A model generated the notes under the pieces. It did not search any database and had not been told where the DNA came from. It saw nothing but the letters and a program-made list of their open reading frames with translations. DNA of 17,432 nucleotides from CAIRTT01 sp046075665 (GTDB lineage Bacteria; Armatimonadota; Armatimonadia; Armatimonadales; Armatimonadaceae): contig JBJTQN010000188.1 in assembly GCA_046075665.1 (NCBI GenBank), forward strand, positions 1 through 17,432, given 5' to 3'. A program made the translations under genes and the position numbers. Each line of letters starts with the position of its first letter. Within the stretch, counting starts at the first letter, position 1. Of this stretch, positions 7,740-14,079 are shown in pieces.

Positions 7740-8577
7740 TGCTGAGCCATTACGGCTTTTGGCAGTGGATCACATGAAGGCTGGTCGGTATTCAGATGCC
7801 GTGGAGGTATTGCGCAAAGCCGTTCTCATCGAACCAACGGATGACAACCTGTGGCGAATACTTGGCGGTGCACTTTCCAATGTTGGTGAATCGCAAGCAG
7901 CCCTTGATGCATTTAGCCAGGCGATTGCCATCGCACCAAATGCCGCTCGAAACCATTTCAATCTGGGCGTTGCTCTCGAACAACTTGGGCGCTACGAAGA
8001 TGCGAAGACATGCTACCGGGCAGCTATCGGGCGTGAGCCGGCATATGTCCTTGCTCAACAGCGACTAAACACGTTGGAGTCCGCCTGTCCTGAGAGCCCA
8101 CGAACGGTCCCCTTTCCTGTAACCAATCAACAACAAGCCGACGTGACCACAGCGTTTGATTCACACTTTGGCGGCTGGGGATCAGAGTCCGTCCCAACCG
8201 CTGGTGGACAACGTCAGCAACATCGCCCAATGCCTCCAAGAGTACATCCCGTTTCTAGAATTCCTAAAGCTGGAACGTCTTTCGCAGCGAGACAGGGTTT
8301 GGAGCCGGATGGCGTCCCGGCATCGACGATTTTCGCCCTTGGAATCGTAGGAATAGCCGGCGGATTTAGTTGTGGCTTGCCAATGGTGTGTGCGCCCATC
8401 GCGTGGATCATGGGAAACAAGGCGCTGACCCGTATAGAGCAGCTCGGTGATGTGCCGGAATCAATGCAGCAGCAAGTGCGAACAGGTCGAATCTTGGGGA
8501 TTGTTGGGACGGCCCTGTTAGTACTTGGGCTTATCGCGCTTATCGCATTATTTGGATTTGGGATAATTGCCGACTAG
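7726..8577 (+). CDS. TPR-repeat protein with two C-terminal membrane helices (DUF4190-like tail)
   Basis: A 283-aa protein from the ATG at 7726, which has GGAG (7715-7718) 7 nt upstream. A TTG at 7711 would add five residues but lacks this support. Three TPR units cover about residues 5-110 ('A..hmkaGRYSDAVEVLRKAVLIEP', 'ALDAFSQAIAIAPN', 'GRYEDAKTCYRAAIGREP'). A Gln/Pro-rich linker follows. Two hydrophobic helices come last: 'IFALGIVGIAGGFSCGLPMVCAPIAWIMG' (about 198-226) and 'ILGIVGTALLVLGLIALIALFGFGII' (about 254-280), with a charged loop containing 'ALTRIEQL' between them, as in DUF4190. The TPRs probably scaffold protein contacts at the inner membrane. The start overlaps the peroxiredoxin-like stop by 14 nt, and the stop shares CTAG with the VOC gene. 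Confidence 0.82.
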   Translation: MQNSDAEPLRLLAVDHMKAGRYSDAVEVLRKAVLIEPTDDNLWRILGGALSNVGESQAALDAFSQAIAIAPNAARNHFNLGVALEQLGRYEDAKTCYRAAIGREPAYVLAQQRLNTLESACPESPRTVPFPVTNQQQADVTTAFDSHFGGWGSESVPTAGGQRQQHRPMPPRVHPVSRIPKAGTSFAARQGLEPDGVPASTIFALGIVGIAGGFSCGLPMVCAPIAWIMGNKALTRIEQLGDVPESMQQQVRTGRILGIVGTALLVLGLIALIALFGFGIIAD

Positions 8578-8978
8578 CTTGCAGCATTCGGCTGACTAAT
8601 CTGCCATGAGACGCCAAAGCGGTCCGTTAGCCAGCCATAGTTCGGGCTGTGTGGGTAGTTGTCGATAGCAAGCAGCACCGTGCCACGCTTGGCAAGGGTC
8701 TCATAAGCATGAAACAAGGCGACTTCATCGGCGAGCTCAACATAGAGCGATACAGCCGGGGTGAACGCAAAGCCGTGCACCACCGGACTGTCAATGATTC
8801 GAATGTTGTTGCCATATATAGCTAGCGTAGCAGATCTGACTTTGCCGGCCATCGAATCATCATCAGCACCGTAGTCTGATTTCTCTAGAAGCATTGCCTC
8901 AGGAAACGCATCGAGATACAGCGCTATTGCTTCCGCTGCGTTTCCATCAAACATCAGACAAGGTGTAACTCTGACCAT
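8574..8978 (-). CDS. VOC-family (PhnB/glyoxalase-like) protein, intact copy
   Basis: A 134-aa protein of the PhnB / 3-dmu-9_3-mt group in the vicinal-oxygen-chelate superfamily. 'TPCLMFDGNAAEAIALYLDAFPEA' opens the fold, 'VRSATLAIYGNNIRIIDSP' is the central strand pair, and 'LAKRGTVLLAI...YGWLTDRFGVSWQIS' closes it, as in PhnB-like proteins. Many of these have no known enzyme activity and lack a full metal triad, so no reaction is assigned. SD AAGGA (8984-8988) lies 5 nt before ATG. Upstream of it on the same strand is a relic of a pepF 3' end, so this gene was probably once the second gene of a pepF-VOC unit. Its stop overlaps that of the TPR gene by 4 bp. Confidence 0.9.
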   Translation of the reverse strand: MVRVTPCLMFDGNAAEAIALYLDAFPEAMLLEKSDYGADDDSMAGKVRSATLAIYGNNIRIIDSPVVHGFAFTPAVSLYVELADEVALFHAYETLAKRGTVLLAIDNYPHSPNYGWLTDRFGVSWQISQPNAAS

Positions 8979-8998
8979 CGGATTCCTTCAGCTCCAGC

Positions 8999-9023
8999 CT
9001 CTTGACATTCACAGCGGCAAGAG
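8999..9023 (-). other. Hairpin in the spacer before the intact VOC gene (copy 1)
   Basis: CTCTTG (8999-9004) pairs with CAAGAG (9018-9023), a 6-bp stem with a 13-nt loop. It occupies the same place in the pepF-VOC spacer as the stronger hairpin at 10329-10362. In the shared stem, T9002-A9020 is replaced by C10336-G10355, a compensatory change. The stem is short, so its function is uncertain. Confidence 0.45.
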
Positions 9024-9038
9024 ACAGGAATAGCTTAG

Positions 9039-9118
9039 ATAGTTTGCAGCCTCAGCGATGGCAACAATGTTACAGTGCGCAGTCGTAGACAGCTTGGAAG
9101 AGTATGGATCCAATCCCA
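9039..9118 (-). pseudogene. Relic of an oligoendopeptidase F gene 3' end
   Basis: Minus-strand sequence here reads IVAIAEAAN, against RFVALAEAAN at the end of the intact pepF. At DNA level 9040-9065 matches 10374-10399 with 24 of 26 bases identical. The TAA stop of pepF corresponds to TAT here. Further upstream similarity is patchy and out of frame; TGGGAT near 9118-9113 may match the same motif in pepF at 10444-10439, with an 8-nt length difference. The relic lies exactly 61 nt before the VOC start, the same distance as between the intact pepF and the VOC relic. The upstream limit is uncertain. Confidence 0.75.
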
Positions 9119-9256
9119 TTCTGCAGCCACAGCTAACGTTTTCGCGAGTTGATTGGTGGGTCCAATAGTTTGAAGTCAGTTGGTGCAATCACTTATTGTA
9201 ATCTGGTCCAGGCAGTATCGTTTGTTATCACCGGGCCCTCGCAAAAGCTGTCCAAC

Positions 9257-10024
9257 TTATAAACGTAAGTCCGGGTGACCTGGTTGAATACCTTGGTGTT
9301 GCTGTTCACGTTGTAAGCGACGTATTGCATGTTTGTATCCTGCCTTTGCAGAATGCTCAAGTAACTCCAGACCTGCAATCCTGTCAGGCACTACGAAAGA
9401 CCCATCAAGAAGCAATATTGCGTGTTGATACATATAAAGCGGGTCGCACATCTCGGACTTCGGGAATACGAATCTGACTCTGCCATCCAAGGAGCAAATC
9501 CAGTGCGCGTCCCCTGTAACAGCTGTAAATGGAATACGGACTCTGGCACAGCCATCCCATCGAAGTTGACCAATGCTGTATTCGTTACCATTCGCAAAAT
9601 GGCTGACACAATCTAGAGTTCCGTCATTTTTCATGACACGCAGCTCAGTGATGTATTGATTGTCGAATTTACAAAAGACTGCAGCGGTGTACTTTCTGTC
9701 TGGAGACGACTTTGTTTTGCCAATTTGGTAACTTAATCGGTAGTCATGTTCCTCCACGTACAACTTCGCTTCTTCGAAAACAGCAACATCAAACGCAAAA
9801 CGATTGGATGCTGCGACGATTCCGGCATGCGCAAGGTCGAGGACAAATGCCCGTTGTGATTTACAATCATGTAACGACGGAGGGGCAATAGACGGAACAT
9901 TAACCCAGACATCCGCGATGCCTAATGTGGACTCATCGCAGCGTGTTTCCGTGTTGGGGCAGCCATAGATATTCAGTTTCTGAACGCCTGAGCAATGTAC
10001 CGGCAACGCTTTACGAAAGTACAT
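9257..10024 (-). CDS. Orphan protein with a C-terminal Sel1-like repeat
   Basis: A 255-aa protein whose first 190 residues I do not recognise; they are Cys-containing (nine Cys), beta-rich and soluble, without a signal peptide. Residues about 201-240 ('YQHAILLLDGSFVVPDRIAGLELLEHSAKAGYKHAIRRL', shown here with its key positions A, L, G, A/G, LL, A, G, A, L) fit one Sel1/TPR-like unit. AGGTG (10030-10034) lies 5 nt before ATG, and an in-frame stop just upstream fixes the start. The last 16 residues are Gln/His-rich, and another frame stays open past this stop to 9193, so a late frameshift is possible. The gene lies between the VOC relic and the pepF relic and may have arrived after the duplication. 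Confidence 0.6.
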   Translation of the reverse strand: MYFRKALPVHCSGVQKLNIYGCPNTETRCDESTLGIADVWVNVPSIAPPSLHDCKSQRAFVLDLAHAGIVAASNRFAFDVAVFEEAKLYVEEHDYRLSYQIGKTKSSPDRKYTAAVFCKFDNQYITELRVMKNDGTLDCVSHFANGNEYSIGQLRWDGCARVRIPFTAVTGDAHWICSLDGRVRFVFPKSEMCDPLYMYQHAILLLDGSFVVPDRIAGLELLEHSAKAGYKHAIRRLQREQQHQGIQPGHPDLRL

Positions 10025-10204
10025 CGCAGCACCTGTAAATCAGTTCTCACACCCAGTGAGGTATGTAATCCGATTAGAATCGCCCTCAAATGTGGGTTCG
10101 CGCAGAAAGCCGCGAATTTCAGCGTCTCGAAGGTACGTTGTCATTGCTTAGAGAAGAATCGAGTGTTTACTAACAGTTTCGGTGGTTTGTTCGCATCGAC
10201 GCTG
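10025..10204. other. Gene-free stretch upstream of the Sel1-like gene
   Basis: After the VOC relic stops at 10205 on the minus strand, no VOC-like reading can be followed in any frame. The 180 nt to the Sel1-like start contain its SD (10030-10034) and presumably its promoter, but no clear -10/-35 pair. This stretch together with the VOC relic and hairpin fills the whole gap 10025-10372. Confidence 0.4.
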
Positions 10205-10312
10205 TCACAAAGCGTTACCCAAATTCTCCGTACGTGGGAATAGGCTTAAGTAGAAGGCAATAGCGTCCGATGCAACCCCATCGTACATCAGGAGAGGCAT
10301 CAGAGCGACCAC
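10205..10312 (-). pseudogene. Truncated relic of a second VOC/PhnB-like gene
   Basis: From GTG (10312-10310) the frame reads MVALMPLLMYDGVASDAIAF, then YLSLFPRTENLGNAL and stop. The first 26 residues share 15 identities with the intact VOC protein (MVRVTPCLMFDGNAAEAIAL, then YLDAFP). The remaining ~100 residues are absent; downstream sequence does not resume the VOC fold in any frame I could follow. The SD GGAGG (10319-10323) lies 6 nt before GTG and is still good, so a 35-aa peptide could be made. The relic directly follows the intact pepF on the same strand at the same 61-nt spacing as relic pepF to intact VOC. Confidence 0.85.
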
Positions 10313-10328
10313 TGCATACCTCCGGAGT

Positions 10329-10362
10329 TTGCCTCCTGACAAAGCGTTTCATCAGGAGGCAA
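10329..10362 (-). terminator. Strong hairpin 3' of pepF (copy 2 of the spacer hairpin)
   Basis: TTGCCTCCTGA (10329-10339) and TCAGGAGGCAA (10352-10362) form a perfect 11-bp stem with a 12-nt loop, beginning 10 nt after the pepF stop on the minus strand. No U-tract follows (ACTCC instead), so it may be a Rho-dependent end, an RNA-stability element or an attenuator rather than a classic intrinsic terminator. Its copy-1 counterpart is at 8999-9023. Confidence 0.6.
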
Positions 10363-10372
10363 GAACGATTCC

Positions 10373-12163
10373 TTAGTTTGCAGCCTCAGCAAGGGCAACG
10401 AAGCGGTCGATATCTGCGCGGATGACATCAAAGCTGGCATCCCAGAATGCCCGTGACCGGATATCTACGCCAAAGCGCTCCGCGAGCGTCGCAGCATCTC
10501 CCATGCCCGTGCTGGCCAGAAGATCATCGTAGCCAGCGACAAAGGTATCAGGAGCCTTTTGATAACAGGCATACAATCCGAGTCCAAACAGTAGTCCAAA
10601 CATGTATGGATAGTTGTAATAGGTCGCTCCGTAGTAATGCCCCTTGACCGCCCACATGTAGTTGTGACGATGTTCTGACAGTCCATCTCCGTACGTGTCA
10701 TCTTGTGCTTTTGCCATGATGCCACAGAGCTCATCCACAGACAGTTCCCGCGTTTTCCGTTGTTCGAGGACTGTTTGCTCGAATTGGAAGCGACTTGAGA
10801 TGTCAACTACGACCTGACATTGCCCCTGAAGGCTTGCTTCGAGAATGCTCAGCTGCTCATCAGGCGATGCGCCATCAAGGGCTGCATTTTTGATGATGGT
10901 TTCGCAGAAGATACTTGCGGTTTCAGCAAGCGTCATCGGTGTGCCGGCAATCGTCGGAGGCCGATGCTCGAGACAAAGGTTGTGATATCCGTGCCCAAGC
11001 TCGTGCGCAAGGGTGCTGACGGCATCAAAGCTTGGGTTATAGTTTTGAAGAATGCGGCTCTCACCAGGGATGGTACCCATGCAGAAAGCACCTCCCTCTT
11101 TTCCGGCTCGTGGCTCGGCATCAATCCAGTTTTCCGTAAATGCACGCCTTGCAAAGTCTCCAAGCCGTGGTGAAAACGAGTCAAAGTGTGTTGAAACAAA
11201 CTCTTTAGCAACACTCCACGACCACTTGCTGGACTCCGCACCGACGGGTGCGAACATGTCGAACCAATGCAAACCGCCATCGTAGCCAAGCAGATTTGCT
11301 TTCGCCCGCATATACCTTCGAAAGTCCGGAAAGGCGGACTTCGCAGCAGAGAGCATCGCATCCAAAGTAGCCCGGTCGATTCCATTGTGCCAAACGGCTT
11401 CATCCAGAGGATCCGCCCACCCACGCCGGGTCGCCAGCACATTCGTCTCGTGCTTGATGCCATTCATTGCTGCAGCAAGTGGAAGTGCAACGGTCGGCCA
11501 CGTCCCAAGCTCGGCGTCATAGGCATCACGACGGACCTTTGGATCGGCATCGGATGACAAGACCCGAACCATTGCCATCGGCTTTTTGTCATCCCCAAAC
11601 GGGACAGACAGCTGACTGGTGATATCGCTATGCAGCCGTCCCCATGCGGCGGTACCAGACAATGACAGCTGGGCAGCGAGTTCTTCCTCTGCACTGGACA
11701 TCTGATGCTGTGCGCCCACTTTGGCTTGTTCAAGAGGATACGCATAGAGACTCGCAAGGGATGACTTAGCCTTAAGGGCATCCGTGTCGATTGACCCAAG
11801 CCAGGCCACCCAGCGAACATCCAATGTCTGTAGGGCGACAGACTGCCCGCGCAGTTCGCTGGCGATTCCCTGCGCTAGCTCATTTGTTGTATCTGTCGAA
11901 ATGAAGCCATAGACATATGCTGTTACAAGGTTGTTGACAAGCCCGAGTTCATCAAATGCCGCTGCGATTTCTTCGTAAACCAGCACGACATCATCTGTGA
12001 CGACGGTGTCTGATGTGGCTCCGATTTGGTAACGGTCAAAGCGTTCAGTGAGGCCTGCAATTTTGCTTAGGACATCCTGATAGGCAGCTTTGAATTCATC
12101 TGAGGAGAGGCTTGGATAGTACGGTGTGAGATCCCAGTGCGGGAGTTGATTTTCATTCGACAT
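10373..12163 (-). CDS. pepF: M3-family metallopeptidase, oligoendopeptidase F type
   Basis: A 596-aa cytoplasmic zinc peptidase that cleaves short oligopeptides. HELGH at 387-391 supplies two zinc-ligand histidines and the catalytic Glu; E414 in 'TPMTLAETAS' is the third ligand. The flanking block 'FCMGTIPGESRILQNYNPSFDAVSTLAHELGHGYHN' and the later 'HNYMWAVKGHYYGATYYNYPYMFG' (the substrate-binding Tyr-rich loop) are typical of PepF/M3B. Length is normal. GGAG (12172-12175) lies 8 nt before ATG, and the FAH-family stop is 24 nt upstream, so it is the third gene of the dsbA-FAH-pepF operon. A second, decayed copy of its 3' end exists at 9039-9118. Confidence 0.95.
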   Translation of the reverse strand: MSNENQLPHWDLTPYYPSLSSDEFKAAYQDVLSKIAGLTERFDRYQIGATSDTVVTDDVVLVYEEIAAAFDELGLVNNLVTAYVYGFISTDTTNELAQGIASELRGQSVALQTLDVRWVAWLGSIDTDALKAKSSLASLYAYPLEQAKVGAQHQMSSAEEELAAQLSLSGTAAWGRLHSDITSQLSVPFGDDKKPMAMVRVLSSDADPKVRRDAYDAELGTWPTVALPLAAAMNGIKHETNVLATRRGWADPLDEAVWHNGIDRATLDAMLSAAKSAFPDFRRYMRAKANLLGYDGGLHWFDMFAPVGAESSKWSWSVAKEFVSTHFDSFSPRLGDFARRAFTENWIDAEPRAGKEGGAFCMGTIPGESRILQNYNPSFDAVSTLAHELGHGYHNLCLEHRPPTIAGTPMTLAETASIFCETIIKNAALDGASPDEQLSILEASLQGQCQVVVDISSRFQFEQTVLEQRKTRELSVDELCGIMAKAQDDTYGDGLSEHRHNYMWAVKGHYYGATYYNYPYMFGLLFGLGLYACYQKAPDTFVAGYDDLLASTGMGDAATLAERFGVDIRSRAFWDASFDVIRADIDRFVALAEAAN

Positions 12164-12187
12164 AATGTGTTCTCCAGAAGATTGTTA

Positions 12188-13021
12188 TTAGACAACAGGG
12201 TTGGTTAGGGTACCGATGCCAGTTATTGTGACTGCGACACTGTCCCCTGCGACGAGAGGACCAACGCCGCTTGGCGTTCCTGTCGCGATGCAGTCTCCCG
12301 GAAGGAGCTCGGTGACGGTGCTCAAAAAGTGTACCAATGCGGCGACATCGTGGATCATCTGATCCGTGGAACCCTGCTGCCGTGCTTCGCCATTAACGGT
12401 GACATTGATGGTTAGCGGAAACTGACCATCCAAACTGGATGCTGTGGCAACGACAGGACCTATGGGCCCAAAGGTATCCCGACACTTTGCAAGGAACCAC
12501 GGGTAGCCCTTTGCTTGTAAGGCTTTGGATTTAGCCCTTGCTGTGACATCGTTGATGATGGAATATCCCGCCACGTGTGCTAGCGCATTATCGACCGAGA
12601 TATCCCGGCCACCCTTACCTATGACAACCAATAGCTCACCCTCATGGTCTACTTGTCCGATATCTGCAGGTAGCACAATCGGCATCCCCGGAGCAACGAT
12701 ACTCGTGTTTGCCTTTTGGAAGACAACTGGTTCATCAGGGACAGCGTTGCCGAGTTCCTTCGCATGATCTGCATAATTGCGACCAATCGCAAGGATTCGC
12801 TCTGGTGATGGCAGCGGACATCCAAGTGGCGTTGATTCCGGGAGACAGTAATCCTCGCGGAGCGGTAGCCAAGGGAGACGTGCGTGCAAGTCATCATCAC
12901 AGATAGCATCGAATACTGTCTTCGGAGCTAGCGAACCTAAGGCTGCCGTCAGGTCACAATAGCGACCATCCGCCAGCTGCCACAAAACGTTCCCGGACTC
13001 TGCCGAACGTGCAAAACGCAT
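12188..13021 (-). CDS. Fumarylacetoacetate-hydrolase-family protein (FAHD1/acylpyruvase-like)
   Basis: A 277-aa member of the FAH superfamily, which hydrolyses or decarboxylates acylpyruvates and oxaloacetate or isomerises hydroxyhepta-dienedioates with Mg2+. The catalytic C-domain starts near residue 73 with 'RILAIGRNYADHAKELG'. Metal ligands are E127 and E129 ('VDHEGELLVVIG') and D158 ('INDVTAR'). 'KGYPWFLAKCRDTFGPIGP' (171-189) and 'LLPGDCIATGTPSGVGP' near the C-terminus are standard blocks. The family's usual 'TARDxQ' is here 'TARAKSK', so the exact substrate is uncertain. Residues 1-70 form the small N-terminal domain. Start and upstream stop overlap as TGATG, indicating coupling to the DsbA-family gene. 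Confidence 0.9.
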   Translation of the reverse strand: MRFARSAESGNVLWQLADGRYCDLTAALGSLAPKTVFDAICDDDLHARLPWLPLREDYCLPESTPLGCPLPSPERILAIGRNYADHAKELGNAVPDEPVVFQKANTSIVAPGMPIVLPADIGQVDHEGELLVVIGKGGRDISVDNALAHVAGYSIINDVTARAKSKALQAKGYPWFLAKCRDTFGPIGPVVATASSLDGQFPLTINVTVNGEARQQGSTDQMIHDVAALVHFLSTVTELLPGDCIATGTPSGVGPLVAGDSVAVTITGIGTLTNPVV

Positions 13022-13692
13022 CAGAGCGTACCTTCGCGTAGGCGGCCAACGCGACCGAGGAAGCGTTCGAGTGCGCGAGCGAGGTCATCATAGTTCGCTT
13101 CAGCAAGAACTTCATTTGCCCCGAAAATAAACGTCGGGACATTTCGAACGCCTGCTCCGTATGCGCCATCATCAAATGGAAGGATCTGGTCGGCATGCAC
13201 TTCATGCTCCACCGAAGTCGCCAATGCATTTGCATCAAGCCCAACGCCTGTTGCGATGTCGCGGAGAACATCTATGGATTCAATGTCGGCGTATTGCTCC
13301 CAGTAGGCTTTATAGATAGCAGTGTTTAGTTTATTGAATGTTTCATGCCCGAATTGCTTTGCAAACTCAAGGGCAAGAAGTGCACGGTGTGAACGAACGA
13401 AGCCTGGCCGGACATCGGACATCGCGACGCCCTCCGCTGCTGCAAAGTCATCGAAGCGGTTAGGCTTGGATGGATCGCGTACGATTGCGGGCCGGGGCCC
13501 CGGGTTCGATGGAGGTCCATCAAGATCTGGTGGGAAGAGCTCCGCCCCAATCCACGTGATTTCGATGCCGAACTGTTCCTCAAGGCGTGCTGCCTGAAAG
13601 AGGCCAACATAGCACCATGGGCAAACGATGTCATGATAGAGGACGACATTGTCACGGCGCATCTGCGGCCGGAGGTCAAAAACGGTAGCCAT
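13021..13692 (-). CDS. DsbA-family (FrnE-like) thiol oxidoreductase
   Basis: A 223-aa protein of the DsbA-like thioredoxin fold with an inserted helical domain. The active site CPWC is at residues 24-27 in 'LYHDIVCPWCYVGL'. The cis-Pro loop is 'GVRNVPTFIF' near 181-190. The 'RSHRALLALEFAKQFG...FNKLNTAIYKAYWEQYADI' helical part and 'VLRDIATGVGLDANAL' match FrnE and related 2-hydroxychromene-carboxylate-isomerase-like proteins. There is no signal peptide, so it acts in the cytoplasm. Presence of both Cys favours disulphide exchange over the GST-like isomerase, which normally has Ser. It heads the operon, with a leaderless-type promoter directly at its ATG. Confidence 0.9.
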   Translation of the reverse strand: MATVFDLRPQMRRDNVVLYHDIVCPWCYVGLFQAARLEEQFGIEITWIGAELFPPDLDGPPSNPGPRPAIVRDPSKPNRFDDFAAAEGVAMSDVRPGFVRSHRALLALEFAKQFGHETFNKLNTAIYKAYWEQYADIESIDVLRDIATGVGLDANALATSVEHEVHADQILPFDDGAYGAGVRNVPTFIFGANEVLAEANYDDLARALERFLGRVGRLREGTL

Positions 13693-13698
13693 ACTGCT

Positions 13699-13727
13699 AG
13701 TCTACCTGCATGAAATGCATCTGTCTT
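13699..13727 (-). promoter_or_regulatory. Promoter of the dsbA-FAH-pepF operon, leaderless geometry
   Basis: On the minus strand AAGACA (13727-13722) is a 4/6 match to the -35 box. A 17-nt spacer and TAGACT (13704-13699) follow, and then 6 nt to the ATG at 13692. There is no SD. It is the most complete of the leaderless-type promoters in the window. Confidence 0.65.
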
Positions 13728-13756
13728 TTAGCCCTGCGTACAAGTTATCCCGGCGT

Positions 13757-13785
13757 TTGTAGTGCGGGATATCCTGTGATAACTT
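13757..13785 (+). promoter_or_regulatory. Probable promoter of the tRNA-Val gene
   Basis: TTGTAG (13757-13762), a 17-nt spacer and TAACTT (13780-13785) lie just before the tRNA, which begins 10 nt after the -10 box. The -35 match is weak (TTG conserved). Confidence 0.45.
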
Positions 13786-13794
13786 AGGGGCTCT

Positions 13795-13866
13795 GGACGG
13801 TTGGCTCAGTGGTAGAGCATCGCCTTCACACGGCGGGGGTCACAGGTTCGAATCCTGTACCGTCCA
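13795..13866 (+). tRNA. tRNA-Val (anticodon CAC)
   Basis: A full cloverleaf can be drawn. The acceptor pairs GGACGGT (13795-13801) with ACCGTCC (13859-13865), and discriminator A is at 13866. The D arm is GCTC/GAGC with loop AGTGGTA. The anticodon stem is TCGCC/GGCGG with loop TTCACAC, anticodon CAC at 13827-13829. The T arm is ACAGG-TTCGAAT-CCTGT. The 3' CCA is not encoded (TCT follows), so it must be added after transcription. It reads GUG. Confidence 0.97.
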
Positions 13867-14079
13867 TCTTCTCACTCATGTTTCCTCCTAGATACGTTAG
13901 CAGCTTCGACCGATTCCGGAAGCACAATTCGCGAGGACACTGAAGCTACACAGCAGGTTGAGAAATCATTAGTCGTTGTCTATATGGCAACCGTTCGCTT
14001 ACAACCGTCTTCTGCGTCGAATGACACCTACGATTATTAGGTGAGTTATGTAAAACACTAGGAATTCTGTCTATTTCCA
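13867..14079. other. Intergenic stretch between tRNA-Val and the DUF1549 gene
   Basis: These 213 nt contain no coding sequence I can support, no obvious tRNA terminator hairpin and no attachment-site duplication of the tRNA 3' end. Presumably it holds the promoter of the next gene, but I find no clear -10 or SD for either candidate start. Confidence 0.4.

Noticed and set aside
9193..9378. Separate 61-aa minus-strand gene
   Set aside because: It overlaps the Sel1-like gene, begins inside it, and has no SD. I keep it only as a possible frameshift continuation.
10933..11463. 176-aa minus-strand open frame inside pepF
   Set aside because: It is an out-of-frame shadow of the highly conserved pepF coding sequence with a low-complexity, Cys/Arg-rich translation.
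12188..13692. Aromatic degradation operon (isomerase plus FAH hydrolase)
   Set aside because: The DsbA-like protein has CPWC rather than the Ser expected of the chromene-carboxylate isomerase, and no ring-cleavage genes are nearby.
13795..13866. tRNA-Val as an integration site for a mobile island
   Set aside because: No repeat of the tRNA 3' end, integrase or phage gene is visible within the window.
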